A DNA stretch of 11,901 nucleotides, taken from NCBI GenBank assembly GCA_009778255.1, contig WRKD01000165.1, positions 1 through 11,901 of the forward strand, in the 5' to 3' direction. Numbering within the stretch: position 1 is the first letter of the stretch; every line of letters starts with the position of its first letter. Of the stretch, positions 1 through 6,218 are shown piece after piece. This DNA comes from Bacillota bacterium. Its GTDB lineage: Bacteria > Bacillota > Dehalobacteriia > UBA4068. The notes under the pieces were generated by a model that did not search any database, had not been told where the DNA came from, and saw only the letters and a list, made by a program, of their open reading frames with translations. The position numbers and the translations under genes are program-made.

Positions 1-2
1 TA

Positions 3-293
3 ATTACAACATATGAAAAAACCGATGTAACGACATGGAAGAAAATCATCAAATTATCTACAGGGGTTTGGACGATAATGATATTTGAGGTGGCGGCAGG
101 TGAGGCAGTATTGTCGTATGTTTATATGTACGCAGATGATGAAGAATGGTATGTCTATGACCTAAATACCCAGGAATTGACAAAAGAAAAAAAAGATGTT
201 TTAATAAAGGTTCTTATGGAAGCAAAGGATGGAGACTGGTATTATTACAACCTATTAACACATGAGGTGATAGAAAAAATACCAAATATTTAG
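3..293 (+). CDS. Unrecognised protein, C-terminal part (5' end outside window)
   Basis: The frame is open from the first bases of the window to a TAG at 291-293, giving at least 96 residues. An ATG at 78 exists but has only a weak ribosome-site match, and the frame continues upstream of it, so this is more likely the tail of a longer gene. I do not recognise the family. The visible part contains two copies of a short aromatic motif: EEWYVYDLNTQELTKE and, about 30 residues later, GDWYYYNLLTHEVIEK, sharing W-Y-x-Y-(D/N)-L-x-T-x-E. There is no clear signal peptide or membrane segment in the visible part. It is convergent with the pilus operon and AT-richer than it. Function unknown. Confidence 0.5.
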   Translation: MTTYEKTDVTTWKKIIKLSTGVWTIMIFEVAAGEAVLSYVYMYADDEEWYVYDLNTQELTKEKKDVLIKVLMEAKDGDWYYYNLLTHEVIEKIPNI

Positions 294-320
294 ATAGGCA
301 TAAGTTAGAAAAATCTGTAT

Positions 321-360
321 GATCAAGTACAATATCCTGAACAGGGTACTGTACTTGATC
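321..360. repeat. Perfect 10-bp inverted repeat (hairpin)
   Basis: GATCAAGTAC at 321-330 is exactly complementary to GTACTTGATC at 351-360. Inside the 20-base loop, CCTG/CAGG can pair further. It lies 27 bases after the stop of the plus-strand gene, where a terminator would be expected, but no T-run follows on the plus strand. It may be a transcript-end hairpin or a protein-binding dyad. Confidence 0.5.
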
Positions 361-504
361 GTAAGCGACAACTATAGGGTGAAGTAAATTCGCTTAATAA
401 TCTAACGCGGGTTTTGCCCGCAAGATGCCAGAGGAAAGAGTGTGAAGAAAAGCGTGACGAAGCTTTAGCTAGTGCATTTGCTGAGGTTTTGCGTAGCAAA
501 AGTC

Positions 505-563
505 GGCAATGTATGTTTTAGTTGTATTGCTTTAGGCTGCATAAAATGGCTGCATACATTGCC
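505..563. repeat. Large hairpin with perfect 11-bp arms
   Basis: GGCAATGTATG at 505-515 is exactly complementary to CATACATTGCC at 553-563. A second pairing, TTTTA 516-520 with TAAAA 542-546, continues the stem after a 6-base bulge. No T-run follows, so it is not a standard terminator. It could be a small palindromic repeat, a short mobile-element remnant, or part of a structured RNA. The sequence alone does not decide. Confidence 0.5.
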
Positions 564-567
564 TCAC

Positions 568-598
568 AAAAAGCGCCCGCCAAAATTTAAGCGGACGC
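568..598 (-). terminator. Rho-independent terminator of the pilus/desulfoferrodoxin operon
   Basis: On the minus strand GCGTCCGC (598-591) pairs with GCGGGCGC (580-573) across a 10-base AT loop, followed by TTTTT (572-568). All eight pairs form in RNA if the single U-G wobble is counted. On the plus strand the same position is a C-A mismatch, although a T-rich tail (600-605) also follows there. It therefore fits best as the end of the minus-strand operon, 63 bases after the desulfoferrodoxin stop, with possible weak bidirectional action. Confidence 0.75.
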
Positions 599-661
599 CT
601 TTTTCTTACATAAGTACAGATCAAATTTTCTTGTCTTAAACAAAACCGCGCTACGGTAGCT

Positions 662-1039
662 TTATAATTCAGCTTTCCATAGCCCATGCAAATTACAATA
701 GGCATACGCCGCCACGGCTTCGTCATTGGCTAACACAAATGAAATATCCGGTTCTTCGTTTGGCTTCAGGTTTTTACGCTGGCCGCCCCGTTGTGTTTCT
801 AAAAATACCCAGGAAATATGATGCTCTTCTGTCATAGGATGCAGAACTTCGCCCACCTTCACCCGCAGCGTTGTTCCCTCGCAGCTTACTTGCGGCACAT
901 GTTTTTCTTTGGCCGCATCGCCGCTATTGGCTATTAATTCCTGCATGGGAGTACCGCAGCATACCATCTCTACCCCGGCATCGTGTATGCGGCCAATTAA
1001 ATTACCGCAAGCCTCGCAAAGCAAAAACTTTTCGTTCAT
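662..1039 (-). CDS. dfx: Desulfoferrodoxin (superoxide reductase)
   Basis: A 125-residue protein, the usual size for a two-domain desulfoferrodoxin. It reduces superoxide to hydrogen peroxide in the cytoplasm without releasing oxygen, a defence typical of anaerobes. Residues 1-35 form the desulforedoxin-like iron site: C-E-A-C near residue 10 and the adjacent cysteine pair in V-C-C-G near residue 28. The rest is the neelaredoxin-type catalytic domain, with the expected Fe(His)4Cys ligands in EKHVP, HPMTEEHHI and CNLHGLW. The start at 1039 is preferred over the longer frame from 1099, because AGAAAGGGG precedes it at good spacing and the shorter protein starts like family members. It begins 37 bases after the second sortase with no terminator between, so it is probably co-transcribed with the pilus genes. 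Confidence 0.93.
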   Translation of the reverse strand: MNEKFLLCEACGNLIGRIHDAGVEMVCCGTPMQELIANSGDAAKEKHVPQVSCEGTTLRVKVGEVLHPMTEEHHISWVFLETQRGGQRKNLKPNEEPDISFVLANDEAVAAYAYCNLHGLWKAEL

Positions 1040-1076
1040 AAATACACCCCTTTCTAAATTTAAAAGATTTTTATTT

Positions 1077-2036
1077 TTATAGCGTTTGTAAAACGCCAAT
1101 AACTACATAGCGGGCATCTTCAAATTCATAGGAACAAGTAGAAAGCGCCAGCAGTTTATCGGTGGCTTGATATTGAATATCCCCGTTAAAAGTCGTATTA
1201 TAGGCGGCGTAGCTGAGTAGCGATTCTAAATTATCCTCATACATAAAAGCCCGTTCCCGCCATTCTCCGGCGCCTATTACACAGCCGTAAAGCAAATCGA
1301 CGCGGTAATTGCCCTGTTCACTATACAAATACATAAAAGGATGCCGCGTATAATAAGCTTGTTTTTTATATTGAGCCAAAGAGCCGAACATTTGCCCGGA
1401 TTTCATTTTATGCCCATACACCACAGTCAGTTTTTGCGAAAAATCTGCCGCGCAATTATAGTCAATAAATAAAGAACCGCTGCTATTATAAGCGCCATCC
1501 GGTAAACGGCGCAGATAATAATCGTAATCTTTAGCCCGCATTACCGGGTAATCTATAGGCGTACCCGGGCTATATAGCCAAGCCGCCGTATCGGGGTTAA
1601 TAGCGCAGAGGGCGGCAAAATCGATGCTTGCGGCAGGGTCAAATGTTGCCGGCGCGCCGCTTTGCGGCGGTTCTTCATTTAAAGTTGCCGTAAAAACAGC
1701 GGACGCGACGCCGGCATGACGCGCCAGCGCAGCCAGCTCTTTATAGCTTTGTTCACCTTCCCTATACTCCTGCCGCAAAGCCAGCAATTTTGCGCCGAAT
1801 ATCAGCATCACTACAAGAGATACAGCCAGCATCAACGAAGCCGTTGTTCTCTTTCTTTTAGCCAGGCGGGAATCTTTAGGCGCTAGCGTATCTTTTTCCC
1901 GCTGCTCAGCAAATACCCGGTGCTGCCCAGGGCTGTAAGAGCTGCCAAGCCAAAAAGTATAGCGTAAAGCATTGCCCGAGATTCGTCGCCGGTCTGCGGC
2001 CACCCGCCCTCCGGCGGAAATTCTTCGAATATCCAT
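1077..2036 (-). CDS. Class B sortase, second of the locus
   Basis: A transpeptidase that cleaves a sorting motif between Thr and Gly and joins the protein to a pilin lysine or to peptidoglycan. Counting from the ATG at 2036 (319 residues), a basic stretch KRKR (60-63) precedes one membrane segment at about 67-87. The extracellular domain has class B hallmarks: PGTPIDYPV (157-165), YGHKM with catalytic His209, and LSTCSYEFEDAR with Cys301 and Arg309. There is no C-terminal membrane segment, unlike the other sortase here. The start is uncertain: the frame overlaps the upstream pilin gene by 154 bases, and the first ~55 residues look like pilin-tail sequence read in another frame. A GTG at 2003 follows a GGAGG only 4 bases away, and no ATG or GTG occurs nearer the basic stretch. 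The sortase identity is firm; the N-terminus is not. Confidence 0.85.
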   Translation of the reverse strand: MDIRRISAGGRVAADRRRISGNALRYTFWLGSSYSPGQHRVFAEQREKDTLAPKDSRLAKRKRTTASLMLAVSLVVMLIFGAKLLALRQEYREGEQSYKELAALARHAGVASAVFTATLNEEPPQSGAPATFDPAASIDFAALCAINPDTAAWLYSPGTPIDYPVMRAKDYDYYLRRLPDGAYNSSGSLFIDYNCAADFSQKLTVVYGHKMKSGQMFGSLAQYKKQAYYTRHPFMYLYSEQGNYRVDLLYGCVIGAGEWRERAFMYEDNLESLLSYAAYNTTFNGDIQYQATDKLLALSTCSYEFEDARYVVIGVLQTL

Positions 2037-3217
2037 ATTTGCTCTTCTTCATCATAATGCCATCTGCCGATGGGTACGCCGTCTTCACCCAGCTCCAGAT
2101 AATCCTCGCCATCCTCCTGCAAATTATTGCCGGGCCGGGAAACAGCGGGGGGCTTGATCTCTTGGGGCGGCAGCGTTTCTTCGGGAAGGAGTTCTTGCGT
2201 GGGGGGCGGTTCCTCCGGCGGAGGGGTAGGCCCTGTCGTACCCGGCGGTTTTTCGGGGTCGGTTATGCCGGGCGGTTTTTCTTTTTCCGGAACTTCGCCC
2301 CCGCCACCACCACCACCACCGCCGCCGGATTTGTAGGAATTGATATAGCTTAAAGAACTGACCCGCCGGTTACTGTTATTGGTAACAACGCGCTCCACCA
2401 CCAGTTTATTATTTTGTGCCGTTACCGTATCCGTAATGGTATAAACAGTATTATCGTAAGTATAACCCGCGACGCCGCTGTTTTCTTCCCGCACCGTATA
2501 ATAGTATACGCCTTCTTCCGTATAGCTCCAAGTACCAAAAGAAGATTGCCCCGCTCCGGCTATTTTTACTATCTTTACCCCGTTAACGCTCCCGGCTGGC
2601 ATAGGGTTTTGTTGATTTTGCGCGCTAAGCCGGAAAGTAAAAACACTGTCGCTAGGTGGAAGGCCGGAAACTGTTTTCACCAGCGGCGGGTCTATCATAT
2701 CTGCGGGGTCGCTGGGCAATAAGCCCTGCTGATAATTATAGGAATGCCAAAATTCCAGAGCCCCCGCCTTTTCATTATTCTTTTTCCAGGCTACTATGGT
2801 AAAAGTCAAATCGCTCTCTACCATAATCTCCAGCTTATATACTTCCATATCATAAGTGTAGCCGGCCTGCTCTGCTGTGGTATGCTTCATTTCATAGGTA
2901 TAAAAGCCCTCTTGAGTAAAGCTGAGCGGGCCGATATCCCGATAAGCCGTGCCCGTTACGCTAAAAGCATAACCGGCTACGCCGCTGCCAATAGGCAGAG
3001 GGTTATTAACATTATTCAAAGGGCTTAAAAGATAGCTGAAAGTTGAGCCGGGCGCCGCCTGAGCCCCGCTTTCGCTAAAGAACTGCTCCACCTGCAGCAT
3101 AACTTCCGCCGTATCGGCTGCCCGGGCTTTAACGCCGCCGCTGGGCAGCAGGCAAATTATGAGCAAAGACGCTGCCGCTATCAGCCTTTTTTGTTTGGTT
3201 TTTTTAAGTATATCCAT
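1883..3217 (-). CDS. Minor/anchor pilin-like surface protein with WPQTG sorting signal
   Basis: A 444-residue secreted, wall-anchored protein. It has a signal peptide at 1-34 (basic KKTKQKR, hydrophobic core, ARAA), two FctA/Spy0128-type pilin domains (about 36-163 and 176-296), a run of ten glycines (298-307), a Pro/Glu-rich stalk (308-365), an acidic segment containing GRWHYDEEEQIWIFEE, then WPQTG (406-410), a membrane helix and a KKIR tail. Domain 2 has the Lys-Asn isopeptide set: Lys181 (LVKTV), Glu244 (TVREE) and Asn293 (YINSY). In domain 1 the aligned positions are Gln42, His112 and His158, so it probably cannot form the bond. AGAGGAAAG precedes the start, which lies inside the end of the upstream sortase gene (37-base overlap). 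By position it corresponds to FctB, the basal pilin of streptococcal FCT loci; its size and stalk suit an anchor or spacer (inference). Confidence 0.85.
   Translation of the reverse strand: MDILKKTKQKRLIAAASLLIICLLPSGGVKARAADTAEVMLQVEQFFSESGAQAAPGSTFSYLLSPLNNVNNPLPIGSGVAGYAFSVTGTAYRDIGPLSFTQEGFYTYEMKHTTAEQAGYTYDMEVYKLEIMVESDLTFTIVAWKKNNEKAGALEFWHSYNYQQGLLPSDPADMIDPPLVKTVSGLPPSDSVFTFRLSAQNQQNPMPAGSVNGVKIVKIAGAGQSSFGTWSYTEEGVYYYTVREENSGVAGYTYDNTVYTITDTVTAQNNKLVVERVVTNNSNRRVSSLSYINSYKSGGGGGGGGGGEVPEKEKPPGITDPEKPPGTTGPTPPPEEPPPTQELLPEETLPPQEIKPPAVSRPGNNLQEDGEDYLELGEDGVPIGRWHYDEEEQIWIFEEFPPEGGWPQTGDESRAMLYAILFGLAALTALGSTGYLLSSGKKIR
2297..2326. repeat. Triplet repeat encoding ten glycines
   Basis: About ten consecutive GCC/ACC triplets on the plus strand (GGC/GGT on the coding strand) encode Gly298-307 of the minor pilin. 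The central block is near-perfect CCA repeats. Length changes by slippage would keep the frame and alter only the flexible hinge between the pilin domains and the proline-rich stalk. Confidence 0.7.
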
Positions 3218-4149
3218 TCATCTTTCCTCTTGTGAACATAGCCTTTACGAGCCGCCAGAGCCGCCAGCAATAACAGGGGTAATGCTATGGCAATAATCCT
3301 GGCCCACCAGGCCGCTTGTTGCCATAAATTAACAACAGCATCTATTGCCGCTATATTTGTCGGCGTGCTATCTGTCTCATTTTCTTTAAATACATCTGTA
3401 AACAGCTCATCTACTATCCTCCCCGCCAAAATGCTGCGTCCATTAGTGGTAATTTCCGAACAGGTGGAGAGTAATACCAGGCGGTCTGCCGGGTCAAGCT
3501 CAATATCGCGGCTCTGCATAGCCCTTTGACTTAGCAGCTTGCCAAAAGATTCCCGCTCTTCAGGTTCTTGTATGCCCGTTCTAAAAACCGTGCTGTCATA
3601 GGCGCTGGTATGCACAAAGGCGAAAAATTCCAAGCCATGTTCCGCGCCCTCAAAATACAACATGCCGTATTTATGCTGCGCAAAATATTCCGCTTCGGCA
3701 AACTGGCCCAGTTCCCCAAACATCGCCTTTTTTTCCATATGATGCCCGTAAATGATACTGCTGAACTCTGAAAAATCGGCGGAGCATTTACTGTCTAAAA
3801 AGAGCGCACCGGAAAGCGAATGGCGCCCCAGCGCGTCGGTGTTGATATACTTCCAGTTATCCGTACTTTGCGTAAGCGGGTAATCGATACTCGTCCCATA
3901 AACCGTAAGCCAGCCTATAACTTCCGGGTTGAGCTCTTTCAGTTCGGCAAAGGAATGCTCTTCCCTTTCTACGGTTGGTTTATATATTTCATACTGTGTA
4001 GCCTGCGCAGCTACAAATACATGTTCGGAATCCCAAATGGCGTAGCAGCCGAAGACGATCAGCAGCAAAATAAGGATGAGCAAAGCCGTATCCACCACAC
4101 TGTTAATCAACCGTATAACCCTAACCCCAGCCGCTACGCCAGTTTTCAT
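3181..4149 (-). CDS. Class B sortase with N- and C-terminal membrane segments (probable pilus polymerase)
   Basis: A 322-residue sortase directly after the backbone pilin gene, the place of the class B pilus sortase in streptococcal FCT-3/4 loci. An N-terminal membrane segment spans about 18-39. The catalytic domain shows YGTSIDYPL (84-92), SGALFLDSKC, YGHHM with catalytic His136, and LLSTCSE with Cys230 and Arg238 eight residues later. After the domain a spacer (about 250-278) leads to a second membrane segment (282-300) and a very basic tail (RKGYVHKRKDEW to KKPNKKG). Both ends should therefore lie in the cytoplasm with the active site outside. The start ATG lies 19 bases after the upstream stop, with GAGATG as a modest ribosome site and AGGAAG further up. 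Its last 37 bases overlap the next gene. It probably polymerises the FPVTG pilin (inference). Confidence 0.9.
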   Translation of the reverse strand: MKTGVAAGVRVIRLINSVVDTALLILILLLIVFGCYAIWDSEHVFVAAQATQYEIYKPTVEREEHSFAELKELNPEVIGWLTVYGTSIDYPLTQSTDNWKYINTDALGRHSLSGALFLDSKCSADFSEFSSIIYGHHMEKKAMFGELGQFAEAEYFAQHKYGMLYFEGAEHGLEFFAFVHTSAYDSTVFRTGIQEPEERESFGKLLSQRAMQSRDIELDPADRLVLLSTCSEITTNGRSILAGRIVDELFTDVFKENETDSTPTNIAAIDAVVNLWQQAAWWARIIAIALPLLLLAALAARKGYVHKRKDEWIYLKKPNKKG

Positions 4150-4168
4150 ATTCTACATCTCAATCTTC

Positions 4169-5533
4169 CTAATTGTATAGCCTTCTTCTATGCAGTTTGA
4201 GGGTGATATAAGCCGCGAAGGCAAGTATTGCTATGGCGATTAAGCCAAGGAAGGGGAGGTCGTTTATTTTAATACCGGTAACAGGAAAAACAGTTCGATG
4301 ATTTGTAAATTCCGCGCAACTCTTGACTTCGCCAACATACAAATACTTTTGAGGCACGTCTGTGTTGGGCAAAGCAAGGTTTTCCGATTCATCGCTAGCT
4401 TGTGTGAGTTGTGCTTCTCCGCCATTATAGATAACACTTGCTCTGGCTAAATACTGAGAAAAACTTCTAGTTGGAGCCGCTACCTCCGCCACAGTGTATT
4501 TGGTGCCCACCGGCAACTCAGTAAACACCAAATACTGATTATGCTTGAGTTTAAAAATAAGTTCAGTACCTGACTTGAACGCAAAATATACATCCGGATT
4601 CGTTCCTGCCGTGTCACCTGAATTTATATAATTACTACCTAGATTGGTAAGCTTAGTTAAAGTGCCTGATTGATCTTCCAAAACATAACCTTTATAGCCC
4701 AATGGATTAGCGTTACACATACTGGGCACAGTGATCGTTACTTTGAAATAAAAATACTCGGTTTGCTCCGCGCCTACACCGGTGACCTTCTTGCTGATGT
4801 AAAGCTTCCAATCTGACTGGTTTTCTGGATTGGTGCCGGAATTAGTTTTATGATATTTGTTCTTGAAAGACATCTCGCTAAAATCTCCCGGTGCTTCTGG
4901 ATCTTCACCCGGGGTGGGATTCAATTTTCCTGTTGGTAATTCTTCCGTTGCATCAAGCGGGTTATCTTTTATAGTCTTAGTCACACCTATATATTTGATT
5001 TCGGGTTCATGCGATACTGTATTTTCAAGCACATAGACAATAAAATCATATTTCGCTGAAGATTGAATGAGGGTCCTTGTGCCGCCTATCCCCAAACCAT
5101 AGCCAGTTTCCGTAACAGAATATTTATACACGCCTACGCCGCCAATTAAAGGGTTGGTTACTGCTAGAAAATCATTAACCAAGTTTTCATCGATAAAATT
5201 TGCCGATTGAAAATACCAGATATCTTCATCAGTGGAGCTTACTAACTTTTTAGTTGCGGTGGTAGTATTAATAACTATAGGCCCTATAGCCGGCATCTTA
5301 TCTTTATCGTTTGAGGTAGTTTTTCCGTCAAGGGATTCTTTGGTAAAGGTAAAGGTAAAGCTCAGGCCGGTAACATCTGTGCCAAAGGGCGTGATGAGTA
5401 TCTTGGTGATAGCCGCCTTATCGGTTGCATATGGCTTTTCAGGGTCGGTATTATCGGCCAAGGCGCTGGTGAAGGTGCAAAGACAGAGGAGTAGGGCTAG
5501 TAGTAGTATGGGCAATATGGTGTATTTCTTCAT
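4169..5533 (-). CDS. Major (backbone) pilin, FctA/Spy0128-like, FPVTG sorting signal
   Basis: A 454-residue precursor of the likely pilus shaft. The signal peptide is 1-26 (MKKYTIL, hydrophobic core, SALA before Asp27). Two Spy0128-type immunoglobulin-like domains follow, about 36-230 and 240-413. Each has a full candidate isopeptide set: Lys44 (ITKIL), Glu142 (YKYSVTE) and Asn225 (FKNKY) in the first; Lys248 or Lys249 (YISKKV), Glu350 (YTVAE) and Asn411 (EFTNH) in the second. Two cysteines (273 and 406) lie in domain 2. The sorting signal is FPVTG (416-420), a hydrophobic helix and the tail KLHRRRLYN. The start at 5533 is chosen over an ATG 24 bases upstream because AAGGAGG precedes it at ideal spacing. 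It lies 73 bases after the SipA-like gene and 19 before the sortase. The lysine used for polymerisation cannot be picked out. Confidence 0.9.
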   Translation of the reverse strand: MKKYTILPILLLALLLCLCTFTSALADNTDPEKPYATDKAAITKILITPFGTDVTGLSFTFTFTKESLDGKTTSNDKDKMPAIGPIVINTTTATKKLVSSTDEDIWYFQSANFIDENLVNDFLAVTNPLIGGVGVYKYSVTETGYGLGIGGTRTLIQSSAKYDFIVYVLENTVSHEPEIKYIGVTKTIKDNPLDATEELPTGKLNPTPGEDPEAPGDFSEMSFKNKYHKTNSGTNPENQSDWKLYISKKVTGVGAEQTEYFYFKVTITVPSMCNANPLGYKGYVLEDQSGTLTKLTNLGSNYINSGDTAGTNPDVYFAFKSGTELIFKLKHNQYLVFTELPVGTKYTVAEVAAPTRSFSQYLARASVIYNGGEAQLTQASDESENLALPNTDVPQKYLYVGEVKSCAEFTNHRTVFPVTGIKINDLPFLGLIAIAILAFAAYITLKLHRRRLYN

Positions 5534-5540
5534 GTTTTTT

Positions 5541-5547
5541 CCTCCTT
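5541..5547 (-). promoter_or_regulatory. Strong ribosome binding site of the backbone pilin
   Basis: AAGGAGG on the minus strand, 7 bases before the ATG at 5533. This near-perfect site is better than those of the neighbouring sortase genes, fitting the need for many backbone subunits, and it decides the start codon. Confidence 0.8.
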
Positions 5548-5606
5548 GGGCGGGCATAGCCGCAGGTATTTAGGTTTGTGTGGTGGTTTTCTTGTTTTTG
5601 GGGTTT

Positions 5607-6218
5607 TTACAAATTCCTTCTTCTTAGTAAAGCTATTACACTCCCCAGGGTATCTTGAGCTTTTATGGCGCCGTAGATACGGCTGTCTGTTACTCCTTCC
5701 CGCGCGTCCCCCAAAACGAATACTTCGTTTTCGGCTAAAGTGAGCGGGAATTCTATGCCTTCTGCGTAGCGTTGGGTTTTATGATGAATATCCATTTCTT
5801 GTTGCAGAGCACCGTTGATAATGAGGCCTTCTTCACGAATATCTACCGTATCGCCTGCCGTGGCTATAACCCGGCGTACTTGCTTTTCGCCTTGAAAAGC
5901 CAGTATTAGCAAATCCTGGGCATGATAATCTTTATTCCAGCGGTAATACATAACCAAATCGCCGTCTTTAAGCGAGGGATACATACCGTGGTCCGCGTTA
6001 TAATGTAAACCGTAAACAAAGTTGAAAAGTAGAAGCGCGGCGGCGATTATCACCGCTATTTTGGCCAGGAGCGCTAAAAGCTCCTGAATCAGCGTAGGTT
6101 CGCGGGCATGGCCCGGCCATTGTTTTGTGGTTTGTGGTGGCGGGGCCGGTGGGGGTGGCTTTTCGCGCGGCCTATGGGCGTATTTAGCGGCGGTTTTGTC
6201 TTGAAGATTGATGATCAT
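5607..6218 (-). CDS. SipA-like signal peptidase I homologue lacking the catalytic Ser and Lys
   Basis: A 203-residue membrane protein of the type I signal peptidase fold. A basic, proline-rich cytoplasmic N-terminus (1-45; PPPPAPPP) precedes one membrane helix (about 50-69). The family boxes are present but altered. Where active enzymes have S-M-x-P, this protein has G-M-Y-P, so the nucleophile is Gly78. Where they have V-K-R-V-I-G, it has V-R-R-V-I-A, so the general base is Arg115. The structural boxes GDLVMYY, AGDTVDI and LGDAREGVTDSR are kept. Streptococcal pilus SipA has likewise lost both residues and is needed for pilus assembly; the same role is inferred here. The start overlaps the adhesin stop as ATGA, and AAAGGGGGTGA precedes it, so translation is probably coupled. 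It is not expected to cleave signal peptides. Confidence 0.88.
   Translation of the reverse strand: MIINLQDKTAAKYAHRPREKPPPPAPPPQTTKQWPGHAREPTLIQELLALLAKIAVIIAAALLLFNFVYGLHYNADHGMYPSLKDGDLVMYYRWNKDYHAQDLLILAFQGEKQVRRVIATAGDTVDIREEGLIINGALQQEMDIHHKTQRYAEGIEFPLTLAENEVFVLGDAREGVTDSRIYGAIKAQDTLGSVIALLRRRNL

Larger units (their letters stand above)
294..661. other. Gene-free region with several hairpins
   Basis: No convincing gene was found in this 368-base stretch. It holds the 321-360 inverted repeat, a small GC hairpin GCGGG-TTTTG-CCCGC at 407-421, the large hairpin at 505-563, and the minus-strand operon terminator at 568-598. A short open stretch at 399-518 encodes an E/R-rich peptide ending in a TAG stop. 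It has no start codon or ribosome site and could be a fragment of an older gene. No RNA family was recognised. Confidence 0.5.

Noticed and set aside
78..293. Complete 71-residue gene starting at ATG 78
   Set aside because: The frame is open to the window edge and the ATG lacks a good ribosome site, so a truncated longer gene is more likely.
407..421. GC hairpin as terminator of the left-edge gene
   Set aside because: No T-run on either side; it is more than 110 bases after the stop.
1040..1099. Longer desulfoferrodoxin starting at 1099
   Set aside because: The 20 extra residues are Lys/Asn/Tyr-rich, overlap the sortase end and lack a ribosome site, whereas 1039 has a strong one.
1883..1920. 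Programmed -1 frameshift at GGGAAAAAG fusing minor pilin to sortase
   Set aside because: The two frames are in the right relation, but no full X-XXY-YYZ heptamer is present, and a fusion would put the sortase behind the pilin's own sorting signal and membrane tail.
2039..2353. Plus-strand open frames opposite the minor pilin's proline/glycine region
   Set aside because: Composition simply mirrors the PPP/GGG coding; no supporting start signals.
5607..6218. Active signal peptidase I (lepB)
   Set aside because: The nucleophile Ser and general-base Lys positions are Gly and Arg, so activity is not expected despite the conserved fold boxes.
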